A stretch of 64,000 nucleotides of DNA from Mycteria americana (lineage: Eukaryota; Chordata; Aves; Ciconiiformes; Ciconiidae), in NCBI RefSeq assembly GCF_035582795.1, contig NC_134379.1, forward strand, positions 62,001-126,000, in the 5' to 3' direction. Positions within the stretch are counted from its first letter, which is position 1. Each line of letters starts with the position of its first letter. Of the stretch, positions 36,638 to 48,316 are shown one piece after another. The notes under the pieces are model-generated. The model did no database searches, was not told the DNA's origin, and saw only the letters and a list, made by a program, of their open reading frames with translations. The position numbers and the translations under genes were made by a program.

Positions 36638-37970
36638 GTGCACGTACTCCGCACAGCCCCTGCGCTCCCCGATTCCAAGGTTACTAATGCACTGCGATAC
36701 CAGATTTCTGCTGCGGCACAAAACAGAATTTCTGAAGTAATAGCAGACTTGGAAAAATGGCACGTTATTTCCACAACCCACTCCCCATACAGTTCACCGG
36801 TCTGGCCAGTCCAAAAGCCAAACGGGAGATAGCATCTGACAATTGATTATCGGCACCTAAATGCTAATGCAGCTCTGCTAGCGGCTGCAGTACCTAATAT
36901 TGCAACTTCAACAGCCACGCCACAAGTGGCCGCACGCCCATGGATGGCAGTGCTAGATGTGAAAGATACGTTCTTTATGGTCCCCTTGCAGGAGGAGGGT
37001 AAAGGGAAATCTCCTTTTACTTGGAAAGGCATACAAGACACTTTTTAAAAACTCCCCCGGGGATATAAACATTCACCCACGATTGCTCATGCTGCGCTCG
37101 CTGAATTCTTACAGACAGTCTCACTGCCTCAAGATGAGAAACTGTACCAATATATAGATGATAGCCTAATCAGAGGGACCTCCGCTAAAACGGTGGGGGA
37201 AGCGGCAGCAGCAGCGTGGCCAACGCTACATAAAGCAGAAGTTGAAATCCCACTAGAAAAGTGTCAGGGACCAAGTAGAGAAGTAAACGTTTTAAGGTAC
37301 TTGATGGATTGCAGGTAGTGCAGCAATCCTACCAGACACCCTAAGTAAAATAGAACAGTTACAGATGCCCCAGTCTAGGAAACTTCTCCACCAGAAGGAC
37401 TTGCACAGAAACCCACCACCAGAAAAGGGTACGCCTACCCGATGGGAGCAGCAGATGAAATGCAATTGACTGAAGGACATACAAAAATTTCCAAATTACA
37501 AATACCTGTAAACACTGACCCGCTAGCACTAAAAGAGCCATTTAAACCCTCACCGATTGTAAATGCGCCTCCCCTCACGGAGAAAACACCGACCGAAGGC
37601 ATTTGGTTTACCAATGCCTCAGCAAAGAGGGTAAACGGCAAATGGCAGTACTAAAGCCGCTGCATTAGAAATTACCCCTGGCAAACGAGTAATAGAAGGT
37701 GGTGAAGGTAGTGCACAAGTGGGAGAACTAAGGGCAGTTGTTCTAGCAGCAAAAAAACAGAGCAAAAGTTATCTTATGTCGACTCCTATGCCCTGTGGGC
37801 AGGTGCCACACAATGGCTTTGTCAATGGGAAGCAAATAGATCCCCAGTTTGGAGAACCGAAGACTGGCAATTATTATTAGATATAGCCAAACAGGCACCC
37901 TTTAAACTAGGATGGGTAAAAGGCCACGTAAACAATGACCAACCAGCCACAAAATGAATCACCAACAAGT
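36638..37970 (+). pseudogene. ERVL-like reverse transcriptase and RNase H, broken
   Basis: The RT begins with a 64-codon frame (36638-36832) ending in a TAG. The next segment has LTIDYRHLNA, then the catalytic YIDD at 37151-37162. The RNase H part is seen as WFTNASAKR near 37604 (N replacing the catalytic D) and VKGHVNND near 37917. At least three stops interrupt the whole. The N in place of the first RNase H aspartate would itself abolish activity. Confidence 0.8.
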
Positions 37971-38089
37971 AGATGTATTAGCCAGAATTAGGGGAACAAA
38001 AACAGGAGATACATGAGATCCCGAATGCTACCAACTGGGGGAAGGGTTACATCAAAAATTAGGCCCCACAGGCTGAGAAGCACTTTATT

Positions 38090-38425
38090 TTGCAGCCCAA
38101 AGCTGAGGCTGGCCTCTAAACAGGAAAACACGTGAAGCCATCCTTACAGAATGCCCCCAATGTAAATGGAAGTTGCAAACAGATCACCCTGCTACAACAG
38201 CACCCCTACACATTAATGAGGGAAAAACCCTCTGGTCAACATGGCAAATTGATTACATTGCATCCTATTGTAGTTTTGTTAGTTTTAACCTTATTATGTT
38301 TATTGCTTATAATCGTTCTGTGTATCAAAGTTTGGCAAAAAATGAAACAAATTACATCAATCCAGCAGGAAAAACGCATACAATCAATTGATTCTGTACG
38401 TAAAAGAGTATATAACTCACATTAA
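38090..38425 (+). pseudogene. Integrase fragment joined to membrane-spanning tail
   Basis: In one frame the start resembles an integrase HHCC region (CPQCKW followed by WQIDYIA at the core start). After about 38255 the sequence becomes a strongly hydrophobic stretch rich in L, I and V (about 38262-38325), then a basic and polar tail ending in TAA at 38423. A large deletion seems to have joined integrase to a transmembrane-protein end of an env gene. Known mammalian ERVL elements lack env, so either this is a recombinant or an avian lineage that has it. Confidence 0.55.
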
Positions 38426-38737
38426 TTAGGACACTTAAACTAAACAGCTTATCAAATAATTGGACTCTTACCACTGATCTGCAATACAGCACGTATTTAT
38501 GACACAGAGGCAAGAGGTAACCGTGCTACCGCTCTATGAGTCGGTAAAGCGGATTGACTGTAGTCACGGGGTGGAGTGTGATGGATGTGCTCGACCTCTT
38601 AACCAAACTAGCAATAGGTTGGTACAGGCTCCAAAGGAGGTGAAGGCCTGAGCCGCAGCCGGGCCGAGAACTCCTCCGGTTCTGATCTGTTCCCTGAGAA
38701 CCCACAAAGAAGCCGAGTGGCACAGTGAGCATCGATA

Positions 38738-38945
38738 TATGTGAGCTTGGAACACTGATCACCTAATTGACACATGAATAGCAGATGGCTTTTCACAGAC
38801 TCGTTTATCAAGGAACAAAGACAGTTGTGGGTACAAGGAGCCTCACGCATAGCTTTCCTATCTCACGCAATTTGACTACGAGCCAACCACTTTATGTATA
38901 GCAATGACAGCCTAAGGGAGCCTTCTATGAGCTCTCCTGCTCAGA
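38738..38945 (+). mobile_element. Truncated 3' LTR of ERVL-like provirus
   Basis: Matches 34052-34250 of the 5' LTR, with the TATA box degraded to TATAGCAA (about 38896). It is cut at about 38945, where the satellite begins. The 38563-38737 stretch starting TGTAGTCACGG may be the diverged LTR start. Confidence 0.65.
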
Positions 38946-38949
38946 GACT

Positions 38950-41270
38950 GACCTGGGTAACAGGTGCAGACTCAGGAAGGGTTCTGAGGGGAAAAGAGGG
39001 GTGCAAAGTGCCCTGCCAATCTAAAACAGGGCTCTGAGGCATAGGAGATGTCTCACGAGACCTCGGTAAAGGGAGCAGAGGAGTCCCGAGGGGGCCCGAG
39101 AGACCCAAGAAGCCTCAGAGATAACGAGGAACTCTGAAGGGGTTTTCAACCAAGTACAGATGTCATCAGGAGGCCGAGCGCTGAATGAAGGCATCCTAGA
39201 TGGCAAAGAGTAAGATAAGAGCGCTCTGAAGCGCACAAAACAAATAAACCAAAAAATCAAAAAGGAGCCAAAGTGCTACAAGAGTGTTGTTCGGTACAAG
39301 AAAGGACTCAGATGACCTTGTTATAGACAGCAGAGGAATGAGGAGGGGGCGGGGTAAGAAAAGATGACTTGGAGACCCAGTGAGGGTCTTGGAGTCTCAG
39401 GAGGGCATCTAGGCAAACTAGAGATGACTGGGCGAGGGAGGAACCAAACAGAGACACCCTTGATGGCAGAGAGAAAGATAAAGGAGCACTGCATAGCAAA
39501 GACAGATGGGAGGCTCTGACGGAACAAGAAAGATGGAAAGGGAGATAATGTGCTACAGGGTGCTGTGGAGAATGAGGAAGGTCTCAGGAGGCATCGTGAC
39601 TGTGAGGAGAGGGATGTTAAGGGGGGCTGACGGACAAAAAAAGGCTTGGGACAACAAGGAGGAACTCGGGTGATCCTCTGAACGGAGTACAGATGGTCTC
39701 AGGTGGCCAGGGACTGAACACAGGGATCCTAGATAGCATAGAGGAACAAATGAGTGCTCTACAGCTCAAATTGCTACGAGATGGATATGGAGCACAAGGA
39801 AGGTCTCGGGAGGCATTGTGACTGGGAGAAAAAAAATGTCCTGAGGGAGCCAGAGAGGCAGAAAAAGGACTGGGGACACGATGATTAAATCCAGAGGGGA
39901 TCTGAATCAAGTAAACATGTCATCAGAGGGCCAGGGAACAAAAAGAGGCACAGCTGGAGGGAAGAGAGGACAGAACACCTGGGCTGCATCACAGATATGG
40001 ACTCAGGAAGTCTTCTGAGGGAACAAGAGTGGTGCAAGGTCCGCTACAAAGCTAAAAGTGTGCCAAGGGCAACCTTGAAGGCATCGATAGGCATCGTGAC
40101 ACCATCAGAGGGGTCCCAAATGGGCCAGAGAGACCAAAGGCGGCTCAGGGAGACAAGGAGGAAGTCTGGAGGGGATGTGAACAGAGTAGATATGGCCTCA
40201 GGAGGCCAGGGACCAAATAGAGGCACCCTAGATGGCAGACAGGATGATAAGAGCACTCCAGTCACAAACCAACAGGAGAACAGGCTTCAGAGGTAACGAG
40301 AGAGGATCAAAGTCTGCTACGGAGCAAAAACAGGGCTGTGGGACAAAAAGAAGGTCTCGGGAGGCACGGTGACTGGCAGCAGAGGGGTCATGCGAGAGAC
40401 CCCTGAAAGGGAGGTAAAGTGCTACCAAAACACTGTGGAGCACAAGGAAGGTCTCTGGAGGCATCCTAGATGGCATAGAAAAGAACAAGAACGTTCTTTT
40501 TTGGGAACAGAGATCTTAGGAGAGGTGCGATTGCAACAAAGTGAGTCCAAAGGGGGCTTACGGAGTTAAAAGTGTGCTGCTCGGAAGGCATCGTGACAGT
40601 AGCAGAGGGGTTCTGAGAGGGACAGACACAAGAAGGCTCGAGGACACGATGAAAAAGTCCAGAGGGGATTTGAACAGGCTACAGATGTCCTCAGGGGACC
40701 AGGGACTGAACAGAGCTAGCATAGAGGACAACATGAGCATTCTGGAGGTGAAAGATGTCATCAGGAACGGTTCTCGGGAGCAAGAAGGGTGCAAATTGCG
40801 CTACAGAGCCAAAGAGCACTATGGGGCACAAGGATGGCCTCAGGAGGCACGGTGACGGCACAAGAAGGGTGCTGAGAGTGAGAGAGAGACACAGAAGGCG
40901 GCTCTGGCACACAAGGCAAAACTCAAGAGGATGTGCCAGCAATGTCCTCAGGGGATGAGCGACTGAATGGAGACATCCTAGACAGCAGTGAATAAGGTAA
41001 GAGAGCCGTGGGGCACAATGAAAGCCTGAGGAGGGGTTCTGTCTGAATAAGAGAGACACACAAAGAGGGCTGCAGAGCTCAAAGGGTGCCGTGGGGCACG
41101 AGGACAGTCTCGGGAGGCGTCATGACAGGAATGAGAGGGCTCCAGGGGGTGGGGGAAACGTGGACAAAGAGACAAACAAAGGATTGCTGACACAATGAGG
41201 TACTCGGGAGGGGACCTGAACAGAGTAGAGATGTCCTCAGGGAACCGGGGACCAAACAGAGGCATCCAAC
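38950..41270. repeat. Degenerate satellite, period about 230-290 bp
   Basis: About nine imperfect copies. The anchor CATCCTAGATGGC or a close variant recurs near 39190, 39458, 39725, 39951, 40231, 40467, 40717, 40973 and 41260. Each copy also has a TCAGGAGGC, AGGGACCAAA and GAGAGAC-type block. On the minus strand it gives many similar 60-140-codon frames with repeated SR-P-F-PWPPE-like phrases. These are consequences of the repeat; stops in most copies argue against a protein. Confidence 0.85.
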
Positions 41271-41405
41271 ATGCCACAAACAGGCGAGGTCCCCTGCAGG
41301 CTGGCGTCCGGCACAAATGGGCGAGGTCCTGTTCGGGCTGGTGTCTGCCACAAACAGGCGACGTCCCGGGCGGGTGGGTGTCGCCACAAACGGGCAATGG
41401 GACAA
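41271..41405. repeat. Short ~45-bp tandem repeat
   Basis: Three to four copies of CCACAAACAGGCGAGGTCCC followed by a GGGCTGG-type half, ending in a shortened CAAACAGGCAATTTTT copy near 41420. The same motif occurs twice in each array unit (2465-2535 in unit 1). Confidence 0.75.
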
Positions 41406-43991
41406 TTTTTGTGGCAAACAGGCAATTTTTTTAAAAAAATGGGGGATGTTGTTTTGGGGGGTGTTCTTTGTAGTTCCTCTCCTTTCTACCCAGAACTAAA
41501 GCAGTGTTAGTTCATTAATGAATGTACACACTTCCACACGGTACTCTTATAAACATCAGTCACTGCTAATAAGCACTTGATATGGTGGGTACAGAGAAAC
41601 CTTCTGTTCAGCAAATGCTTTAAGCTTTACTATGCTAAATACTTTATTTTCCAGGTCCTTGGAATGAGCCTTACTGTACCCCACCCCACCCACCAGTTCT
41701 ATTTGGAATGATTTCTGAAAAACACAAATATTCCACAGCAAATAAGCAACTGACAACCAGACCCAGAGCTTTCCCTTACACGGCAATGCAAACCCAAGCC
41801 CAGCATTTTTACTTGCTGATGACTGACAGCGTGTGAGATTGGATCTGGCTGAGGGGATTACCTCCAGGATTTAAGATACGCTGGTACGGACACGCATACG
41901 GCTTCCCAGCTGCAGTACCGGCTTTTGGTCACCGGGCGGCAGCAGCGAGCATGGGAAAACGCCGCCAGTGCGCAATGCTGCGGTCGCTGCTGCCACCCGG
42001 CGACCAAAAGCCGGTACTGCAGATCGGGAGCTGCGCATGCGCAGTGCCGCGCTTTGCTTCTGGCTGCCAGGCGGCAGCGCTAGCGTAGCGATGCTTCTCT
42101 GAGCGTTATTGGGATGAGCGACGAGTGATCCCTCAGCCCAGTGTATACCATCCCAAGACGGTAAATACTTACAGAGGGTACAGGGCTTATTTTTCTCTGC
42201 CCTTGTCCCACACCCAGCCCAGGCAGTGATATTCATTGCCTCGGTACCAAAACGCATCCAAGTTGCTCGAGCATTTCAGTCCTTTGCGTTTGACTGCTTT
42301 AAGACTCCAGTGGCTGTTTCTGTCCCTGACCCCCACCCCATTCAGCAGAGGGAACCTGCGGGAGAGGGGGAAGAGGGAAGCAGCACAGGGAACCTGTGGA
42401 AGAGGGGGTTTTTCCCCCCTGAGTAAGCCCCAGGGATTGCTGTATGGGTCTGCATGCGGCACCAGGGTTGTGGGACCGACAGCAGCCAGTCAACAGATAC
42501 TGGAGAGAGATTTTAAAAAACAACAAGGCAACACAGATGGCATCCTGTGAGCAGGTCAGAAGAGACCAAAAGCTGCTTCGTGTGAGGGGGCAGCTATGGT
42601 TATCAGGAGACAGCACATCTGAGCAGACCGGATGCAAGTGGCTGATCTGCCACTAAGGGATACACTGGTGTATCCCTGATCTGCCACTGGTGATCCTTGA
42701 GCTTTATTGTGCTGTTCACACCTTTCCTCACCTCTGTGCTATCAGTACTCTGCTCTCCTAATCCTGCATACACGCAAGGCTTCTTGTGCAGGGCTTGTCA
42801 CTTAGATAAGAGACACTGCACGATGTTACTTACCACCCTGCCCTCCAGTGTGCAAAGCGATTAGACATGAAGCAGGGAAAGCAAATGTGTATTAGATGTC
42901 CTCAGCAGATGACTGTAGAGCCCTGGAGGTTCCATCTTTGCTCTGTATAGGAGCGTAGCTCTGCGCTCCCTGCCGCTCCTGCCAGCAAGCGTCACAGCTG
43001 CACTTTACTCCCTGCACCACACAATACTTGGTAGGCTGGATGGGCTGTTCTGCCAGTGTGACAGATGAGCAGCTCAGTTCCTTCAGCTGCCTAATTTGCC
43101 TCCTTAAAACATACACTTTGACACTTGCTTTCTTTAATTCAGACCCCTCTAAATATCTCCTGGCCTGCAAGCCACTTTCAGCTAGCAACACAGCTGAAAT
43201 ACAATGCTGGTAGAAATCTAGCTGTCAGCTTGCTCTGATGTCAAAAGGCTTTTACAACTTGAACCCCTGATTGTTTTGGCATCAAGACTGCAAGGCAAGA
43301 AATATGCCTCTATTTGAATACGCAAGGCATCTGCCAAATAGCTGTGCACAGTGATACATGGCTGCCTGTGACCGGCACCTTTTCCTGCTAAAACCAGAGC
43401 ACGGTTCCCTTGTGAAGAGCCATCGACAGTGCAGAACCTCAGACTTCCCTGCACCAGATCCCCAGGGAACAGCATCTTTGACTGGAGTGTGCAGCAGCCT
43501 CTTGTCGTCCCAGCCCCTTTTGCCCTTGAGAAAGCGGCTGCCTGTAGCAGCAGCAAAGCCACTGCTGCCCAAAGGAGAAAGGAACAACTTGGTGTAAAGC
43601 TCTGCAGGTTGCCTGTGTCCCATGCAGAGTCAATGGCCTCGGCAGCCTATAAATAGGGCAAAGCTACCAACCTGAGAAGGAGTCACAGGGTGTAGCAGTT
43701 TCTGCAACAACCATACTTTCCAGCCTAGCTGGATAGAGCAAGAGGCAAGAGAAAAGGGCCTGTTGGGTGCCTTGAGAGGCAGAACTGCTGTCAATTGTGC
43801 CATGGCTGTTTCACTCTGTCTCTGGCAGAGTTACTTCCCAGAGGTTGGGAGACAGGTATGTTTGCACAGCATGCTTATGGAGCAAAAGGCACTATAAAGC
43901 AGCAATGAAGAATGAGGATGGCCTATCAAGATGCTAGGAGTAACATGGAGAGCCTAAAGCATTAGCCAGGCAGGGCTTGCAACTAGCCTTG
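41406..43991. other. Mostly single-copy stretch without recognised gene
   Basis: Apart from the palindrome at 41910-42022, nothing was recognised. Open frames are short on both strands. A minus-strand frame at 42892-43191 has a lysine/leucine coiled-coil-like part and cysteines but no family I can name. Confidence 0.4.
41910..42022. repeat. Long imperfect palindrome (39-bp arms)
   Basis: The left arm 41910-41948 and right arm 41984-42022 are inverted copies matching at 37 of 39 positions, with a 35-nt GC-rich loop. The arms contain CTGCAGTACCGGCTTTTGGT and its reverse complement. It could fold as a hairpin in RNA or as a cruciform in DNA. It could be a small hairpin transposable element, though I see no clear target duplication. 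Confidence 0.85.
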
Positions 43992-44455
43992 TGTCATGGT
44001 TTAATCCCAGCCAGGAACTAAGCACCACACAACCACTCACTCACTCCCTCCACCCAGTGGAATGGGGGAGAGAATCGGAAAGGTAAAAGTGAGAAAACTC
44101 ACGGATTGAGATAAAAACAGTTTAGTAATTAAAAAGAAACAACAGCAACGTGTAAGGGAAAGAGGGGAAAAAATAAGAGAGACAGAGAAAAATAAAATCC
44201 AAGAAAGACAAGTGATGCAAATGAAAACAATTCCCAACCTATGACCAGTCAGTCCTGAGCAGCAGCCCCCCACTAACCTCTACCCCTAGTTTTATTGCTG
44301 TGTCCCCTCCCAACTCCTTGTGCCCCCCTAGCCTACTCACTGGTGGGGCAGTGTGAGGAGCAGAACAGCCCCTGGTGCTGTGCAAGCGCTGCTCAGCAAT
44401 AACGAACACATCCCTGTGTTACCAACACTGTTTTCAGCACACATCCAAAACGTAG
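43992..44455 (-). mobile_element. Old, truncated copy of the array's solo-LTR family
   Basis: Minus-orientation LTR ending in TTAAACCATGACA at 43992 and showing the same order of blocks as the solo LTRs in the array (GGGGGAGAGAATCGGAA, TTGAGATAAAAACAGTTTA, CAACACTGTTTTCAGCACA). The central part is replaced or diverged and the LTR start (TGTCCTGG...) is missing. It is much older than the array copies. Confidence 0.8.
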
Positions 44456-44830
44456 GAGGAGGGAGAGTGGGGTGCAGGGAAGTGAGGGGGTATTGGAGTT
44501 TGGGTGGGGAGCAATGGGTGGGTTGGGGGGCACAAGCAGCGCCCCAGGGGTCTGGAGGCAGAGGGGTTCAGGGGACGGTGCAGAATATGGGGGGGAGCAG
44601 GGGTGGAGGAGGAAGAGGACAGAGGGGGGTGGAGGAAGAAGAGGAGGGAGGGGGAAATGGGGACACAAGATAGGAGGGCAGGGATTGTGGAGAGGGGGTG
44701 TCACGTGAAAAAACTCACGTGGGGTATGTTTCAGTGGAAAGCATGGGGGAGGAGGAAGACAGGGGGGAGAGAGCCAGACCCTGCGGGGAGGTGGGGGAGA
44801 GCCGGACACTGGCAGAAATACCCAAGGAAG
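44456..44830. repeat. Purine-rich (G/A) low-complexity stretch
   Basis: The plus strand is dominated by GGGG, GAGGA and GGGGGAGA runs with many G-tracts of three or more, a candidate for G-quadruplex or triplex structure. Open frames of 78-138 codons on both strands here are composition artefacts. Confidence 0.7.
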
Positions 44831-44839
44831 GTCTAAGAC

Positions 44840-45150
44840 ACAGCAGACAGACTACACAACACAGACAGCAACTGTTCTGCCCAGCACACACTAGTGTTGT
44901 ACTGAAGAGTAACCTGCTCCCTTCACCTGGCCAAAGGGGACTGTTCTTGAACAGCCCTCTCCCCTACACTAACTTTGAAACCCCTCCCTGCATTTCCCAG
45001 CCTTGTCACCTCCCCCAGCCCCCCCCCCCCAGCCCTGCTCCCTCAACTTAGCTTTCAGAGGGCCAGGGATCTGAATCCATCCTCAACAAAAATAACATCA
45101 TCAACTAACTGGGATGTTCCTGCAGTCACCAGGTTCCTCTTCATCATCTG
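44840..45150. repeat. Left part of a duplicated C/A-rich segment
   Basis: Aligns block by block with 50500-50820: ACAGACTACACAA, CCCCTCAACTTAGCTTT, GGGATGTTCCTGCAGTCACC against AGGATGTTGCTGTGATCACC, and TTCCTCTTCATCATCTG. The alignment resumes after the CR1 insertion at about 46760. It is a diverged segmental duplication or dispersed repeat of unknown origin. Confidence 0.65.
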
Positions 45151-46690
45151 GGGCCTGATGAGATCCACCCGAGAGTACTGAAGGAACTGGCAGATGCGCT
45201 CACCAAGCCACTTTCCATCATTTACCAGCAGTCCTGGCTAACTGGGGAGGTCCCTGCTGACTGGAGATTAGCAAATGTGACACCCATCTACAAGAAGGGC
45301 CGGAAGGAGGACCCGGGGAACTACAGGCCTGTCAGCCTGACCTCGGTGCCAGGGAAGCTGATGGAGCAGATCATCCTGAGTGCCATCACACAGCTCATAG
45401 AGGATAACCAAGGGATCAAGCCCAGCCCACATGGGTTCAGGAAAGGCAGGTCCTGCTTGACCAACCTGATCTCCTACGACAAGGTGACCCGCCTAGTGGA
45501 TGAGGGAAAGGCTGTGGATGTTGTCTATCTAGACTTCAGTAAAGCCTTCGACACTGTTTCCCACAGCATTCTCCTGGAGAAACTGGCTGCTCATGGCTTG
45601 GACGGGTGTACTCTTCGCTGGGTAAAGAACTGGCTTGATGGCCGGGCCCAAAGAGTGGTGGGGAATGAAGTTTACTCCAGTTGGCGGACGGTCACCAGTG
45701 GTGTTCCCCAGGGCTCTGTGTTGGGGCCAGTTCTGTTTACTATCTTTATCAATGATCTGGACAAAGGGATTGAGTGCACCCTCAGTCAGTTTGCAGATGA
45801 CACCAAGTTGTGCGGGAGTGTTGATCTGCTGGAGGGGAGGAAAAGGCTCTACAGAGGGACCTGGACAGGCTGGATCGATGGGCCGAGGTCAGTTGTATGG
45901 GGTTCAACAAGGCTAAGTGCAAGGTCCTGCACTTGGGCCACAGCAACCTCATGCAACGCTACAGGCTTGGGGAAGAGTGGCTGGAAAGCTGCCCAGCAGA
46001 GAAGGATCTGGGCGTGCTGGTTGACAGCCACCTGAGTATGAGCCAGCAGTGTGCCCAGGTGGCCAAGAAGGCCAATGGCATCCTGGCTTGTATCAAAAAT
46101 AGCGTGGCCAGCAGGACTAGGGAAGTGATCATGCCCCTGTACTCAGCACTGGTGAGGCCGCACCTCGAATACTGTGTTCGGTTTTGGGCCCCTCCCTACA
46201 GGAGAGACATTGAGGGGCTGGAGCGTGTCCAGAGAAGGGCAACGGAGCTGGTGAAGGGTCTGGAGCACAAGGCTGATGGGGAGCGGCTGAGGGAACTGGG
46301 GTTGTTTAGCCTGGAGAAAAGGAGGCTGAGGGGAGACCTTATCGCTCTCTACAACTGCCTGAAAGGAGGCTGTAGAGAGGTGGGGGTCGGTCTCTTCTCC
46401 CAGGTAACAAGTGACAGGATGAGAGGAAATGGTCTCAAGTTGCGCCAGGGGAGGTTTAGACTGGATATTAGGAAATTTTACTTCACTGAAAGGATTATCA
46501 AGCATTGGCACAGGCTGCCCAGGGGAGTGGTTGAGTCTCCATCCCTGGAAGTATTTAAAAGACATTTGGATGAGGTGCTTAGGGACAGGGTATAGTGGTG
46601 GTCTTGGTAGTGTTAGGTTTACGGTTGGACTCGATGATCCTAAAGGTCTTTTCCAACCTATACGATTCTGTGATTCCGTGAATCTGTGAT
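45151..46690 (+). mobile_element. CR1 LINE, 5'-truncated
   Basis: Starts inside the reverse transcriptase ([13 protein letters not shown]-type block near 45151) and ends with the CR1 3' end TACGATTCTGTGATTCCGTG repeated as octamer-like units, followed by an A-rich tail. It is inserted in the C/A-rich segment; the unoccupied paralogous site is at about 50820. A short ATCTG occurs at both edges and could be a target duplication. Confidence 0.95.
45277..46595 (+). pseudogene. CR1 reverse transcriptase ORF2 remnant
   Basis: The first frame (45277-45830) has the RT core: [36 protein letters not shown] and the catalytic FADD at about 45793. A frameshift near 45830-45840 then moves the frame; the rest continues in the frame of 45897-46595 with [12 protein letters not shown] and the conserved C-terminal domain, ending at TAG 46593. 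Non-LTR retrotransposon RT copies its own RNA at a nicked target. The missing endonuclease and the frameshift make this copy inactive. Confidence 0.95.
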
Positions 46691-48310
46691 CTGCCAAAAA
46701 AAAAAAAAAATTAAACAAACAAACAAACAAACAAAAACGCAACCACAAACAACCCCCCCAAAAAAAACCAACAGTGCCAGCAGTTACCATCACATCAGCC
46801 AACGCCAACCTCTTCCACAACACCCTCCTCGCAAAAGGGCTGTGGCATTCTGTTCACCTGCTCTGCACCAATTCCAGAGTCAGACGGTGTGGCCGTCATC
46901 GCTTGTGGCACCTAGGATACCAAGAGACACAAAATTACCGTTGCGCTTGTGAGAAGTCATGAGCCCCATGCTCCTCTTCTCTGCTACCCCAGCTCGCCTC
47001 AAATGTTCATCCAAATCTGAAAGTAGCCCGCATGGCATCTGCAAAACCAGAGTGAAACATTTAACCGAGTTGCCATATGATTCTTCACTATTAGACACCA
47101 ACCCAACCAACAACCTCCTCACCTTCTCAGACTGCTCATCGGCGTGCGGCTTTGCCCCTCTGAGGCTCTGTGCAGCACTTGAGAAAAACAAAGCAAAAGA
47201 CACATGCTGAGATACTGCCTGAAAGCTCAGCGATTGCCATCTCCCTCTCCTTTACCTTGGCCACTCTCCCACCCAGCCTCCGCTGCTTTGTGCCGCCATA
47301 TTGAGGCTTGCGCACCACCTGTAAAACCCAAAAAATGGGATGATTATAACTTCACCATACAACACCTGAAAAATAACGGCTACTTCAGCCCACTAGACAT
47401 TGCTCACCTTGCCAAAGTCAGCTCCAGTGCCAATATCCTTCTTCGCTCCTTCAAAACAAAACAAAAAAAAACCCAAAAAACACACAAGCTAGTGATATAG
47501 CCACCAGTCACATCTTCCTGCTGGCACCACATGCCAGCCACCTTCTTACAGCACTCCACTCGGCTCCTCTGTCACCCTTTGGCACACAGCTCATCCCCCT
47601 GCATCTGCAAAACCAATATCAAACAAGTTACCTGGATGCTGCGCGATAGCTAACAATTCCAGAGGTCTTGTTCCCATTTAGGAATACCATCTATATTCCA
47701 ACTACAGCCTGCCATTAAAAAAAAACCAAACCTGAAGCATTAAGCCCCACACATACAAGCCTTAACACCTTTGAGATTAAATCTGCTCAACTACCACTTG
47801 AGCAGCCTCTCCCAGATGGCTCTGGTTATGCCCTCTGCTTCCTCACCAGCTGCAGATAACTACTTGCTCCAAGATGGACTGTACGGCCTTTGCCTACAAA
47901 ATCTAGGCATATCAACATATTAACCATACACTCTTATTGCTACTCTTCCCCTGACTCTACCATTGCTACACCCCCAGGCAGAGCAGCTCCAACCCAGACA
48001 CACACATCCACAGACTGACACTGCACAAACAATACAAACAACATAATCCAAAAACGTGAGAAAATTCTTGGCAAGAAGAATGACTTCCAGACCAGAGACA
48101 CCGTCGGGCGAGAAGACTTATGGGGCCATGAGGAAGAATCTACAGCGGCCTTGGAAAAGTCAAATGCTGTGGCCTGTAACAAAAAGGTATCACCCCAACT
48201 GGGATGATGGATCCACCAGAAACCTGTCTCTAAGACCTAAAAACATAAGGACACAGGGAAGAATTCCCAGAAAAGGGCTCCCTGAAAATGGATGGCTCAA
48301 GAGATGCTGA
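46691..48310. other. C/A-rich repeat-derived stretch, no gene
   Basis: Begins with the CR1-adjacent A-rich tail (46694-46745). The part 46760-47000 aligns with 50840-51010 (CCAACGCCAACCTCTTCC, GCTGTGGCATTCTG, CATCGCTTGTGGCACCTAG). A CTGCATCTGCAAAACC-type phrase recurs near 47036 and 47602 and again at 51273. No coding gene was recognised. Confidence 0.5.
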
Positions 48311-48316
48311 CACTGC

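Larger units (their letters stand above)
33896..38945 (+). mobile_element. Decayed ERVL-like provirus
   Basis: Plus-strand provirus: 5' LTR (33896-34717), gag fragments (34777-35919), protease with DTG (36363-36371), reverse transcriptase with YIDD (37151-37162), RNase H (about 37430-37970), integrase zinc-binding piece (about 38090-38260), a hydrophobic tail (38250-38425) and a truncated 3' LTR (homology 38738-38945). Many stops and frameshifts are present. LTR comparison by eye shows strong divergence, so it is old. Assignment to ERVL rests on overall layout and my recognition of the avian gag and pol style, not on an alignment. Confidence 0.8.

Noticed and set aside
38950-41400. Many minus-strand frames of 60-139 codons as a multigene family
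   Set aside because: They follow the period of a degenerate satellite and most copies contain stops or shifts; kept only as a question in the findings.
46143-46823. A 226-codon minus-strand frame
   Set aside because: It is the antisense shadow of the CR1 reverse transcriptase C-terminal part.
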